This document shows positions 14,821 through 23,263 of a stretch of 64,000 nt of DNA, piece by piece (the first letter of the stretch is position 1; the number at the start of each line of letters is the position of its first letter). A program made the position numbers and the translations under genes. Source of the stretch: Nocardioides potassii. GTDB taxonomy: Bacteria > Actinomycetota > Actinomycetes > Propionibacteriales > Nocardioidaceae. The notes under the pieces were generated by a model. The model had not been told where the DNA came from. It saw nothing but the letters and a program-made list of their open reading frames with translations, and made no database searches. Where the stretch lies: contig NZ_JAKJHZ010000005.1 in the NCBI RefSeq assembly GCF_021648885.1, positions 558,001 to 622,000 of the forward strand, given 5' to 3'.

Positions 14821-15894
14821 ATGGACCGCGCCAGCACCCAGACCCACGAGAAGACCGACAAGCCCGACTCCCCGGACGACCTCACGAAGCCGTCGTGGAC
14901 CTATGTCCTGCGCAAGACGGTGCGCGAGTTCTCCCACGACCAGTGCACCGACCTCGCCGCCGCCCTGACCTACTACGCCGTGCTCGCGATGTTCCCGGCC
15001 GCGCTGGCCATGCTGTCGGTCGTCGGGCTGGTCAGCGACGGCCGGAAGACCGTCGAGACCCTCCTCACGATCCTGACGCAGGTCGGGGCCGGCGGCGTGG
15101 CCGACACCATCGAGCCCACGCTCGTGCAGCTCAGCCAGAGCTCCGGTGCCGGTCTCGGGCTGGTGATCGGCATCGCGGCCGCGCTCTGGTCGGCGTCCGG
15201 ATACACCGGTGCGTTCGGGCGCGGCATGAACCGGATCTACGAGGTCGGCGAGGGACGGCCCGTCTGGAAGCTGCGGCCGATGATGCTGCTCGTCACGCTG
15301 GTCACGATCGTGCTCGCGGCCGCCGTCGCCGTCGGCCTCGTCATCACCGGCCCCGCCGCGGAGGCGGTCGGGAACGCGATCGGCCTCGGGTCGACGGTGG
15401 TCACCGTCTGGAGCATCGCCAAGTGGCCGGTGATGCTCCTCGTCGTCATGCTCATCGTCGGCCTGCTCTACTACGCCACCCCCAACGTCAAGCAGCCGAA
15501 GTTCCGCTGGATCAGCGTCGGCGCGGCCGTCGCCATCGTCGTCTGGATCATCGCCTCGGCGCTCTTCGGGCTCTACGTCGCCAACTTCAGCTCGTACGAC
15601 AAGACCTACGGCTCGCTCGCCGGCGTCATCGTCTTCCTGCTGTGGCTGTGGATCACCAACCTCGCGCTGCTGTTCGGCGGTGAGCTCGACGCCGAGCTGG
15701 AGCGCGGGCGCGAGCTGCAGGCGGGCATGAAGGCGGAGGAGGAGATCCAGCTGCCGCCCCGCGACACCCGCAAGCTGGACAAGGCGGCGGAGAAGGAGCG
15801 CGAGGACGTCGAGCGCGGCCGCCGGCTGCGCGAGACGGCGGGCCGGGAGTCGGACGTCGACGACGACTCCCGTGCCGGCGAGACGCGCCGGTGA
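14821..15894 (+). CDS. YihY/virulence factor BrkB family membrane protein
   Basis: The 357-residue protein has a polar N-terminal 35 residues, then six hydrophobic helices; signatures include DLAAALTYYAVLAMFPA near residue 45, SASGYTGAFGRGMNRIYEV near residue 125 and SYDKTYGSLAGVIVFLLWLW near residue 260. A charged C-terminal tail of about 75 residues follows. The family's biochemical function is not established (it was once mislabelled RNase BN). ATG 14821 was chosen; an in-frame GTG at 14788 has its purine run too close to serve as a ribosome site. The stop overlaps the next gene's GTG, so the two are co-translated. Confidence 0.85.
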   Translation: MDRASTQTHEKTDKPDSPDDLTKPSWTYVLRKTVREFSHDQCTDLAAALTYYAVLAMFPAALAMLSVVGLVSDGRKTVETLLTILTQVGAGGVADTIEPTLVQLSQSSGAGLGLVIGIAAALWSASGYTGAFGRGMNRIYEVGEGRPVWKLRPMMLLVTLVTIVLAAAVAVGLVITGPAAEAVGNAIGLGSTVVTVWSIAKWPVMLLVVMLIVGLLYYATPNVKQPKFRWISVGAAVAIVVWIIASALFGLYVANFSSYDKTYGSLAGVIVFLLWLWITNLALLFGGELDAELERGRELQAGMKAEEEIQLPPRDTRKLDKAAEKEREDVERGRRLRETAGRESDVDDDSRAGETRR

Positions 15895-16748
15895 CGACGT
15901 ACGACGGGCCGTTCAGCGAGCGGCGGGTCGTGCCGCGGCCCGACGTCGACCTCGCCGTGTTCGAGGGCGGCGCCCCCGACGGCCCGGTGGTCCTGCACGT
16001 CCACGGCTACCCCGACACGCACCGCCTGTGGCGTGGCGTGGCCGACCTGCTCGCCGAGGACCACCGCGTGGTCGCGTACGACACCCGCGGGCAGGGCGAC
16101 TCGGTCACCGATGCGCCCGACGAGGCCTTCGCCGTGGACGTGCTGGCCGACGACCTCCTGGCCGTGGTCGACGCCGTCAGCCCGGACCGGCCCGTCCACC
16201 TGGTCGGGCACGACTGGGGCTCGATCCAGGCGTGGGAGGCCGTCTGCCGCCCCGGTGCCGAGGAACGGATCGCGTCGTTCTGCGCCATCAGCGGCCCGCA
16301 CCTCGCCCACGTGTCGGCGTGGGTACGGCGCGTCCTCAGGCGCCCCACGCCGCGAGGTGTCCTCGACCTCGTCGGCCAGGCGGTCTCGTCGTCCTACGTC
16401 CCGTTCCTCGTCTCGCCGCTGGCGCCGCTCGTGCTGGGCGCCCTGGGGCAGCGGACGATGGTGAGCGGGCTGCGCTACTACCGGGCCAACCTCGGTGCCC
16501 GCTCGCGGGATCCGGGCGACCAGCGGACGCGTGTCCCGGTGCTGCAGCTGGTCCCGACTCGCGACGTCGCCCTGCGGCCGGCGACCGCGGCCGCGAGCGA
16601 CGACTTCGTCGATGCCATCGAGCGGCGACGGATCCCGCACGGCCACTGGGTCGCGCGCACGCATCCCGAGCTGGTCGCCGCCGAGGTCGGTCGCTTCGTC
16701 AGGGAAAGGGAACGAGCGGCCGCAGGCCGCCCGGCGCCACCGCGCTGA
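15891..16748 (+). CDS. Alpha/beta-hydrolase, epoxide-hydrolase-like
   Basis: At 285 residues it shows an oxyanion motif HVHGYPDTHRLWRG near residue 36, RGQGDS near residue 66, and the nucleophile elbow VGHDWGS with Asp108. An Asp nucleophile is typical of epoxide hydrolases and haloalkane dehalogenases rather than esterases. The catalytic His is probably in HGHWVARTHPE near residue 250. GTG 15891 overlaps the upstream stop. It converges with, and overlaps by 50 bases, the CYP152-type gene. The substrate is unknown. Confidence 0.8.
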   Translation: MTTYDGPFSERRVVPRPDVDLAVFEGGAPDGPVVLHVHGYPDTHRLWRGVADLLAEDHRVVAYDTRGQGDSVTDAPDEAFAVDVLADDLLAVVDAVSPDRPVHLVGHDWGSIQAWEAVCRPGAEERIASFCAISGPHLAHVSAWVRRVLRRPTPRGVLDLVGQAVSSSYVPFLVSPLAPLVLGALGQRTMVSGLRYYRANLGARSRDPGDQRTRVPVLQLVPTRDVALRPATAAASDDFVDAIERRRIPHGHWVARTHPELVAAEVGRFVRERERAAAGRPAPPR

Positions 16749-17936
16749 TCCGCAGCTGACGTGGCAGTGTGGGGATCCGGTCGGTCCGCACCGGCCCTGC
16801 GGTGAGGGTGAAACCGGTCCGGGCGAGGTGGCGCAGCGTGACGACCAGGAGCGCGGTGGTGACGCCCTCGCCGGGGCACCGGTGACCCTCGAGGCTGCCA
16901 CCGCCCTGCGGCACGAAGCGGTACTCTCCCGGCTGCTCCTCGAGGAAGCGTGACGGGCGGAACTCGCTCGCCCACGGCCAGGCACCCGGGTGCGTGTTCG
17001 TGCCCGGCACGTCGAGGACGATGCGGTCGCCCTCGCGCACCCAGTGCTGCTGGGTGCGGAAGTCGGTCGTGGCGATGCCGGTGAGCGCGGGGACGAACGG
17101 CGACGTGCGGCGCACCTCGTCGGCGAACGCGCGCAGGTGCGCGTCCGCGCCGTCGCCCGTGAGGCGGGCTGCCTCGTCGGGGTGCTCGGCGAGCGCCATC
17201 GCGGCGAAGGTCCCGAGCCAGCTGACCGCGACCGTCGGCCGCAGGAAGTTGAGCAGGTCGACCGCTGCGACCCGGACCGGGAGGTCCCTGCCCGCGCCAC
17301 GCGCGAACGTGTGCAGGGCGGTGCCCTCCGCGGGATCGAGCTCGCCGGCACGCGCGTCCCGCACGAGGTCGCGGGCCCAGGCGTCGAGACGGGTGCGGGC
17401 GCGCCACGCTCGTGCGTAGGCGGGCGCGCGGAACCCGAAGCCGGCGACGACGTCCGCGAGGTCACGCGAGACGTCCTCGGCCTCACGGCCGGTCACCCCG
17501 GTGCCTCCCCAGGCGAGGACGGCCGTTCCGTAGATCCGCACCAGCGCGTCGTGGAGGCACACGTCGGGGGCGAGTGCCCAGTCGTCCAGCGCCCGCTCGA
17601 GGCCGTCGTCGACCAGGAGGGCCAGGTCCTCGACGGCGTCGCCGGCCAGGAGCTCGAGGAAGATCTGCTTGCGCGCCCGGTGCTCGGCCCCGTCGAGGCC
17701 GTGGACCGCGCCCCTGCCGAAGAGCAGGTCGGCGAGGGGGGGGCCGGGACCGCCCGCGTGCGGCGGATGCGCGACTCGTCGTACAGCAGCTCGGCGCCCT
17801 CCTCGCCCCGGACGACGAGGGTGCGGCGTCCGAGCAGCCGGGCACGGAACGCGTCGTCGTGACCGCGACGGGCACGGGCGCGGGGCAGGGCGTCGTACCC
17901 GTGCCGGAGCAGGTCGACGGCGAGGTCGGACTTCAT
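16699..17936 (-). pseudogene. CYP152-type cytochrome P450 peroxygenase, frameshifted at an 8-G run
   Basis: The N-terminal 66 or so residues (from ATG 17936: MKSDLAVDLLRHGYDALPRA) and the remaining about 345 residues lie in different frames, joined at a run of eight G at 17736-17743. The C-terminal part has LLNFLRPTVAVSWLGTFAA, the Arg-Pro motif replacing the usual acid/alcohol pair, and the heme loop FVPQGGGSLEGHRCPGEG, both diagnostic of H2O2-using fatty-acid hydroxylases (CYP152). One added base or two removed bases in the run restore a protein of about 412 residues. Either this is a recent pseudogene, a phase-variable tract, or a homopolymer sequencing error; the intact rest argues against long-standing decay. 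Confidence 0.8.
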
Positions 17937-18067
17937 GGCACCCGGTGCCCACCGCGACGACGCGGCATTCCCCGTCGGGCGCTGCCATCGGGGTGACCGG
18001 CAGCGCATGGTGCCGGGCGGGGAGGGGGTACGGGGCGGCCCGCCACCGACCATCTCGAGGAGTCCCC

Positions 18068-20356
18068 GTGAGCCCGAAGAAGACCGCCGCGACGAAGCCT
18101 GCCGCGGCCGCGAAGAAGGCGGCCGGCAAGGCCGTGAAGGCGGCCGAGGCCGTCGTCGAGGCCGTGTCCATGACCGGCAAGCCCGTGCCCGGCGCTCCCG
18201 GCAGCGAGCCGCCGTCGCTGGAGGAGCCCACCGAGCCGCGCGAGGTGCCGCCGCCCAAGCCGGACCAGCAGCAGCCGACGCCGATGTCGCCCACGGGCGC
18301 GCCCAGCGCCGACCCGTCGACCGCGGCCGCCCAGCAGGGCACCTACCTGACGACCGCGACCGGGGTCCGGATCGGCGACAGCGACCACTCGCTCAAGGCC
18401 GGCCCTCGCGGACCGACGCTGCTCTCGGACCACCACCTGCGCGAGAAGATCATGCACTTCGACCACGAGCGCATCCCCGAGCGTGTCGTGCACGCCCGCG
18501 GCGCCGGCGCGCACGGCGTGTTCGTCTCCAACGGCGCTGCGTCGAGGATCAGCAGGGCAGCCGTCTTCGGCAAGGACGAGGAGACGCCGGTGTTCGTGCG
18601 GTTCTCGACCGTCCTGGGGTCGCGCGGCTCGGCCGACACGGTCCGCGACACCCGCGGCTTCGCCACGAAGTTCTACACGTCCGAGGGCAACTGGGACCTG
18701 GTCGGCAACAACATCCCGGTCTTCTTCATCCAGGACGGCATCAAGTTCCCCGACGTGATCCATGCGGGCAAGCCGCACCCGGACCGGGAGATCCCGCAGG
18801 CCCAGAGCGCGCACGACACCTTCTGGGACTTCGTGTCCCTCCACACCGAGGCGCAGCACCACGCGATCTGGAACATGTCCGACCGCGGCATCCCGCGCAG
18901 CTATCGCACGATGGAGGGCTTCGGGGTCCACACCTTCCGGTTCGTCGACGCCGACGGCGGCACGACCCTGGTCAAGCTCCACTGGAAGCCGCGGCTCGGC
19001 GTGCACTCGCTGGTGTGGGAGGAGGCACAGATGCTCGGCGGGCTCGACCCGGACTTCCACCGCCGCGACCTCTACGACGCCATCGAGTCGGGCGCCTTCC
19101 CGTCGTGGGACCTCGGGATCCAGACGTTCCCGGACACGCCGGACCAGATGTTCGAGGGGATCGACCTGCTCGACTCGACCAAGCTCGTGCCCGAGGAGCT
19201 CGCGCCGGTGCAGGTGATCGGCACGATGACGCTCAACGGCAACCCGACGAACTTCTTCGCCGAGAGCGAGCAGGTCGCCTTCCACACCGGGCACCTCGTG
19301 CCGGGCATCGACGGGACCGACGACCCGCTGCTGATGGCCCGGAACTTCTCCTACCTCGACACCCAGCTCACCCGGCTGGCCGGACCGAACTTCAACCAGA
19401 TCCCGATCAACCGGCCGCACACCGCCGTCAACGACAACCACCGCGACGGCTTCCACCAGCAGGCCGTGCACGGCGGCGTCGCGCCCTACAAGCCCAACAC
19501 CCTCGACGCCGGCTGCCCGTTCTTCGCGGGCGCCGACGAGGGGGCGTTCGTCGACGTGCCCGTCGAGGTGCAGGGTGCCAAGGTGCGCGAGAACCCGGCG
19601 TCGTACGACGACCACTTCAGCCAGGCGCGGCTGTTCTGGACGAGCATGACGCCGGTCGAGCAGGAGCACATCGTCAACGCCTACGCCTTCGAGCTGGGCA
19701 AGTGCTACGAGCAGCCGATCAAGGAGCGCCAGCTGCGCGCGCTCGCCAACATCGACGCCGACCTGTGTGCACGCGTCGCCCTCGGCCTGGGCCTCGCGGC
19801 GCCCGATCGGACCGTGGAGTACGACGAGCCGGTCCCCAGCCCGGCGCTGTCGCAGGTCGGCGAGACCTGGCCGACCGACGCCCGGATGATCGGCATCGTC
19901 GTCGATCCCGACGGCGACCTCGACGGCGTCGCGGAGGTGCGCGAGGCACTGCTCGCCCAGGGCCTGCTGCCGCTCCTCATCGCTCCGCGGGGCGGCGAGC
20001 TGGGCAACGGGCTCGTGGCCCAGCGCACGTTCGCCACCGCGCGGTCCGTCGAGTACGACGCCCTGCTCGTGGCAGGTGCTGCCCCGCCGGCGCCGGACGC
20101 GATCATCGCCCGGGACACCAAGGCCGGCGGATCGGCGACGGTTGCGACGGACCCCCGTGTGGGCCTGCTCGTGGAGGAGTGCTTCCGACACAGCAAGGCG
20201 ATCGCCGGGTTCGGCGAGGGTCGCGCGGCCCTCGAGGAGCTGGGCATCGGCGGCGCCGGTGTCGTCACGGGCGACAGCGGCGGCGACGTCGTGGACGACC
20301 TCGTCACGCTGGTGTCCGCCCACCGGGTGTGGGAGCGCTTCGGCACCACCGTGTGA
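18068..20356 (+). CDS. katE: Large-subunit monofunctional heme catalase (HPII/KatE type)
   Basis: At 762 residues it belongs to the large catalase clade. Catalytic His142 is in RVVHARGAGAHG, the distal Asn in LVGNNIPVFF (214/215), and the proximal heme ligand Tyr429 in RNFSYLDTQ. A C-terminal flavodoxin-like domain (about residues 615-762, from IGIVVDPDGDLDGV) is present as in HPII. The first 35 residues are rich in Lys and Ala (TKPAAAAKKAAGKAVKAAEA), followed by a Pro-rich linker, unlike most catalases. GTG 18068 has GAGGAG five bases upstream. It is divergent from the CYP152 gene, so an H2O2 consumer and an H2O2-using enzyme share a 131-base promoter region. Confidence 0.93.
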   Translation: MSPKKTAATKPAAAAKKAAGKAVKAAEAVVEAVSMTGKPVPGAPGSEPPSLEEPTEPREVPPPKPDQQQPTPMSPTGAPSADPSTAAAQQGTYLTTATGVRIGDSDHSLKAGPRGPTLLSDHHLREKIMHFDHERIPERVVHARGAGAHGVFVSNGAASRISRAAVFGKDEETPVFVRFSTVLGSRGSADTVRDTRGFATKFYTSEGNWDLVGNNIPVFFIQDGIKFPDVIHAGKPHPDREIPQAQSAHDTFWDFVSLHTEAQHHAIWNMSDRGIPRSYRTMEGFGVHTFRFVDADGGTTLVKLHWKPRLGVHSLVWEEAQMLGGLDPDFHRRDLYDAIESGAFPSWDLGIQTFPDTPDQMFEGIDLLDSTKLVPEELAPVQVIGTMTLNGNPTNFFAESEQVAFHTGHLVPGIDGTDDPLLMARNFSYLDTQLTRLAGPNFNQIPINRPHTAVNDNHRDGFHQQAVHGGVAPYKPNTLDAGCPFFAGADEGAFVDVPVEVQGAKVRENPASYDDHFSQARLFWTSMTPVEQEHIVNAYAFELGKCYEQPIKERQLRALANIDADLCARVALGLGLAAPDRTVEYDEPVPSPALSQVGETWPTDARMIGIVVDPDGDLDGVAEVREALLAQGLLPLLIAPRGGELGNGLVAQRTFATARSVEYDALLVAGAAPPAPDAIIARDTKAGGSATVATDPRVGLLVEECFRHSKAIAGFGEGRAALEELGIGGAGVVTGDSGGDVVDDLVTLVSAHRVWERFGTTV

Positions 20357-20363
20357 CACGGCG

Positions 20364-20397
20364 GGGCGGTGGCTCACCCGACGGCGAGCCACCGCCC
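20364..20397. terminator. Bidirectional hairpin between katE and the glycosyltransferase operon
   Basis: GGGCGGTGGCTC (20364-20375) pairs perfectly with GAGCCACCGCCC (20386-20397) over 12 bp with a 10-base loop. It sits between two convergent genes and overlaps the last codons of the minus-strand gene. No U-tract is present, as is common in high-GC actinobacteria. Confidence 0.65.
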
Positions 20398-21180
20398 GGC
20401 GTCGTCCCGCGACACCAGCCCGCGCTCCTCGAAGGCCTCGAGCCAGCCGAGCATGGGCGTCGTCCCCCAGCGTCGCTGGAAGATCGCGGCGTTGCGGACG
20501 ATGTCGTCCACGTGCTCGACCGGCGGCCGCGACACGGGGTGCCACTGGTGGTAGGCCCGGGCGTCCCCGACCCAGCCGAGGTCGAGGTCGGACGCCGCGA
20601 TCGTCCGGGCGAAGTCGGTGTCCTCACCGCCGTAGCCGACGTAGTCCTCGCAGAAGCCGCCGAGGCCGTGCCAGGCCTCCACCGAGCAGGCGAAGGACAG
20701 GGACCAGAACAGGTCAGGGTCGGCGCCCCTCGTCCGGACGCCGGGGCCCGGAGCGGGGCGGGCCGGGTGCGGGGAGTCGAGGGCGGCCAGGCGGGAGAGG
20801 TCGTATCCGCCGGGCGGCGGCTCCTCGAGGTAGGTCACCGGTCCCGACCACACGATCGTCGGCTCGTCGCGCACCACCTCGCCGTACGCCGTCACGAGAC
20901 CGGGCGCAGCCAGGCAGTCCACGTCGAGGAACACCAGCACGTCGGCACCGCGCTCGATCGCGACCTCGGCGCCGCGGTTGCGGGCTGCGGCGATGGGCAG
21001 GCCGAGCGGATGGGTCGGCAGCTCGGCCGCACACCAGTCGGCGGCCGCCACGACGGGGTCGTCGACGGCGACGACGACGTGCTCGTCGGGCGCACGGGTC
21101 GACAGGGCCAGCGAGAGGCGCTGCAGCTCCAGGTGGTCGTGCCGGCCGTGGACGACCGTGACCACCGCGGTGCCGGTCAT
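20374..21180 (-). CDS. Family 2-type glycosyltransferase with galactosyltransferase-like C-terminal part
   Basis: The 268-residue soluble protein has VVTVVHGRHDHLELQRL at its start, an LPIAAARNRGAEVAIERG motif followed by VFLDVDCLAAP (the DxD metal site) near residue 80, and GYGGEDTDFARTI near residue 190, which in this family closes the acceptor site. It is the last of four overlapping glycosyltransferase genes. Its ATG at 21180 overlaps the upstream stop. No membrane segment is seen. Sugar and acceptor are unknown. Confidence 0.8.
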   Translation of the reverse strand: MTGTAVVTVVHGRHDHLELQRLSLALSTRAPDEHVVVAVDDPVVAAADWCAAELPTHPLGLPIAAARNRGAEVAIERGADVLVFLDVDCLAAPGLVTAYGEVVRDEPTIVWSGPVTYLEEPPPGGYDLSRLAALDSPHPARPAPGPGVRTRGADPDLFWSLSFACSVEAWHGLGGFCEDYVGYGGEDTDFARTIAASDLDLGWVGDARAYHQWHPVSRPPVEHVDDIVRNAAIFQRRWGTTPMLGWLEAFEERGLVSRDDAGRWLAVG

Positions 21181-22175
21181 GCCGCGCGGTCGTCGTCGAC
21201 GACGCCGCTCACGACGGCCGCCAGCCGCGTCGGCGCGCCGCCGTCGCACCACTCGGCCCAGCCCTCGCCGTCGAGGAACAGCGCCTCGTCGAGCAGGTCG
21301 TCCCAGCCGCGGTCCGGGACGCCGTCCACGACGACAGCGGGCCAGCCCTCGGCGAGCACGGACGCGGTGGTGCGCTGCTCGGCGAACGGACGCTCCGCCG
21401 GCACCACGATCGCCGGCAGCCGGAGTGCGGCCACCTCGGCGAGCGAGTTCTGGCCGGGGTGCAGCACCGCGACGTCCGCCGTCGCGAGCACGGCGGCGGG
21501 GTCCGCGTGCCAGGTGCCGAGGGTGCGGCTGAGGACGGTCCAGTCCCAGCCCGGTGACTGCGCCTGCGCCCGCGCGATCGACGTACGGCTGAAGCCGTCG
21601 CCGCCCGTGCCGGCGATCAGCACCGCGTGGGGGCGGCGACCGGTCGGGCGCCGTTGCGCTCGGGCGGGAGCGAACCGCGAGACCGCGCCGATCGCGTGCA
21701 CGTCCCGCTCGACGCCGGGGAGCATGCGGTGCGACCAGCCCGCCGGCCAGGCCCCGACGACGGCTGAGGCCGTGCCGAAGCCCAGCGTGTGCGCCGCGTC
21801 CGTACGACGACCGGGTGCCGTCATCGCCACGACCGGGACGCCGTGGAGGCGGGCCAGCAGGCACACCTCGACGGACTGGTCGACGACCACGGCCGACGGG
21901 GCGTGGTCGTCGATCCAGGCGGAGATCGCCGCCATCCGGCCGCTGAGGCCGGCGTCGCCGAGGGGGACCCAGTGCAGCAGTCCCCGTGCCGTCACGTCGG
22001 CGCCGGCGTAGGACGGCGCGGAGTCGTCGCGGGGGAGCTGGAGCCACGGACCTGCCCAGGCGTCCGGCCGCGGGAGCGAGGAGATGCCGGCGACCGGCTC
22101 CGGGAGATGGGGCGCGACGGTGATGGCGCGGTGGAGGTGCCCGTTGCCGTGGTGGTGGACGTAGTAGCCGATCAC
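21177..22175 (-). CDS. MurG/GT28-like glycosyltransferase
   Basis: The 332-residue protein opens with GYYVHHHGNGHLHRAI, the His/Gly-rich loop of GT-B enzymes of the MurG/MGT type, and has VLIAGTGGDGFSRTSI mid-protein and a donor-site segment LHPGQNSLAEVAALRLPAIV near residue 250. GTG 22175 overlaps the upstream stop (GTGA). The family transfers sugars from nucleotide donors, but the specificity cannot be read. It lies third in the four-gene operon. Confidence 0.78.
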   Translation of the reverse strand: MIGYYVHHHGNGHLHRAITVAPHLPEPVAGISSLPRPDAWAGPWLQLPRDDSAPSYAGADVTARGLLHWVPLGDAGLSGRMAAISAWIDDHAPSAVVVDQSVEVCLLARLHGVPVVAMTAPGRRTDAAHTLGFGTASAVVGAWPAGWSHRMLPGVERDVHAIGAVSRFAPARAQRRPTGRRPHAVLIAGTGGDGFSRTSIARAQAQSPGWDWTVLSRTLGTWHADPAAVLATADVAVLHPGQNSLAEVAALRLPAIVVPAERPFAEQRTTASVLAEGWPAVVVDGVPDRGWDDLLDEALFLDGEGWAEWCDGGAPTRLAAVVSGVVDDDRAA

Positions 22176-23263
22176 GCGGCCAGCCGCCGCCCGACGATGT
22201 CGAGGTAGAGGTCTTCGTACCGGTCGACCATCCGGGTCAGCGACAGCTCGTCCTCGGCGTGCCGGCGGCACTGAGCACGGTCCAGTGACAGGGCCGAGGT
22301 GATCGCCGCCGCGAGCATGTCGACGTCACCGCCGGTGGCGAGCCGCCCGGTGTCGGCGGAGACCACCTCGGGGAGCCCGCCGCGAGCGTAGGCCGCCACC
22401 GGGGTGCCGCAGGCCAGTGCCTCTGCGGCCACGAGGCCGTAGGGCTCGTCCCACGCCGGGGTCACGACCGCGACCGCCGAGCCACCGACGAGGGCGGCGA
22501 GGTCGGCCTGCGCCAGGTGGCCGGCGTACGTCGCCTCGGGGCCGAGCAGCGGCTCGACCTCGGTGCGGAAGTAGTCGAGGTCGAGGATCGGTCCAGCCAG
22601 CACGATCGGGATGCCCGCCTTGCGAGCCGCGAGGACGGCGTCGTGGGGTGCCTTCTCGGCCACGAGGCGACCCGACCACACGGCCGTGGCGCCGCCGGGT
22701 CCGGCCGGCCACTGGTCGACGTCGACACCGTTGAGCACGCACGTGCTCTCGACGATGGGAGCCCACGAGGCCGCGGTGTGGCGCGACACGGCGGCGAACG
22801 AGCTGCTCCCGCCGTCCAGCCGCACGGCCGACTCCAGCCACCACAGGGGCGGCGTGTGCAGGGTGGTGAGGACGGGCATCGACAGCGACCGCGCCATCGC
22901 GACCGGCAGGTAGTGGAGGCTGTTGTTGTGCATCAGGTCGAACCCCTCGCCCTCCTGACCCGACAGCTGCAGCATCAGGGACAGGTAGGCGTGGTGCTCG
23001 GCGACCTCGACGAACGGGGGTGCGCCGAGGTCGTGGCGCCCGGGGTGGTCGGGCATCGGCTCGACGGACAGCTCGACGGCACCGAGGCTCGGATCGGAGC
23101 CGGGCGCGGCGAACACGGCGACCTCGTGCCCGCGGCGCACGAGCTCGCTGGCGAGGTGCCAGGTCATCGACTCGAGGCCACCGGTGAACGGCTCGGCGAT
23201 CGGGAAGCGGCAGTTGGCGACCAGGCAGATGCTCAGCCGCTCGCCGGGGGAGACCAGCGTCAC
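22172..23263 (-). CDS. GT4-family glycosyltransferase
   Basis: The 363-residue GT-B enzyme has the N-terminal glycine loop PFTGGLESMTWHLASELVRR, VLNGVDVDQWP and VWSGRLVAEKAPHDAVLAAR at the domain junction, and the donor-site EPYGLVAAEALACGTPVAAY with the two family glutamates. GTG 23263 overlaps the upstream stop. Retaining transfer from a nucleotide or lipid-linked sugar is expected. It is second in the four-gene operon. Confidence 0.85.
   Translation of the reverse strand: MTLVSPGERLSICLVANCRFPIAEPFTGGLESMTWHLASELVRRGHEVAVFAAPGSDPSLGAVELSVEPMPDHPGRHDLGAPPFVEVAEHHAYLSLMLQLSGQEGEGFDLMHNNSLHYLPVAMARSLSMPVLTTLHTPPLWWLESAVRLDGGSSSFAAVSRHTAASWAPIVESTCVLNGVDVDQWPAGPGGATAVWSGRLVAEKAPHDAVLAARKAGIPIVLAGPILDLDYFRTEVEPLLGPEATYAGHLAQADLAALVGGSAVAVVTPAWDEPYGLVAAEALACGTPVAAYARGGLPEVVSADTGRLATGGDVDMLAAAITSALSLDRAQCRRHAEDELSLTRMVDRYEDLYLDIVGRRLAA

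Noticed and set aside
17935..22011. Very long plus-strand open frame across katE and the glycosyltransferase genes
   Set aside because: Its translation is Arg/Pro/Gly-rich low complexity, while katE in another frame and the minus-strand genes carry all catalytic motifs.
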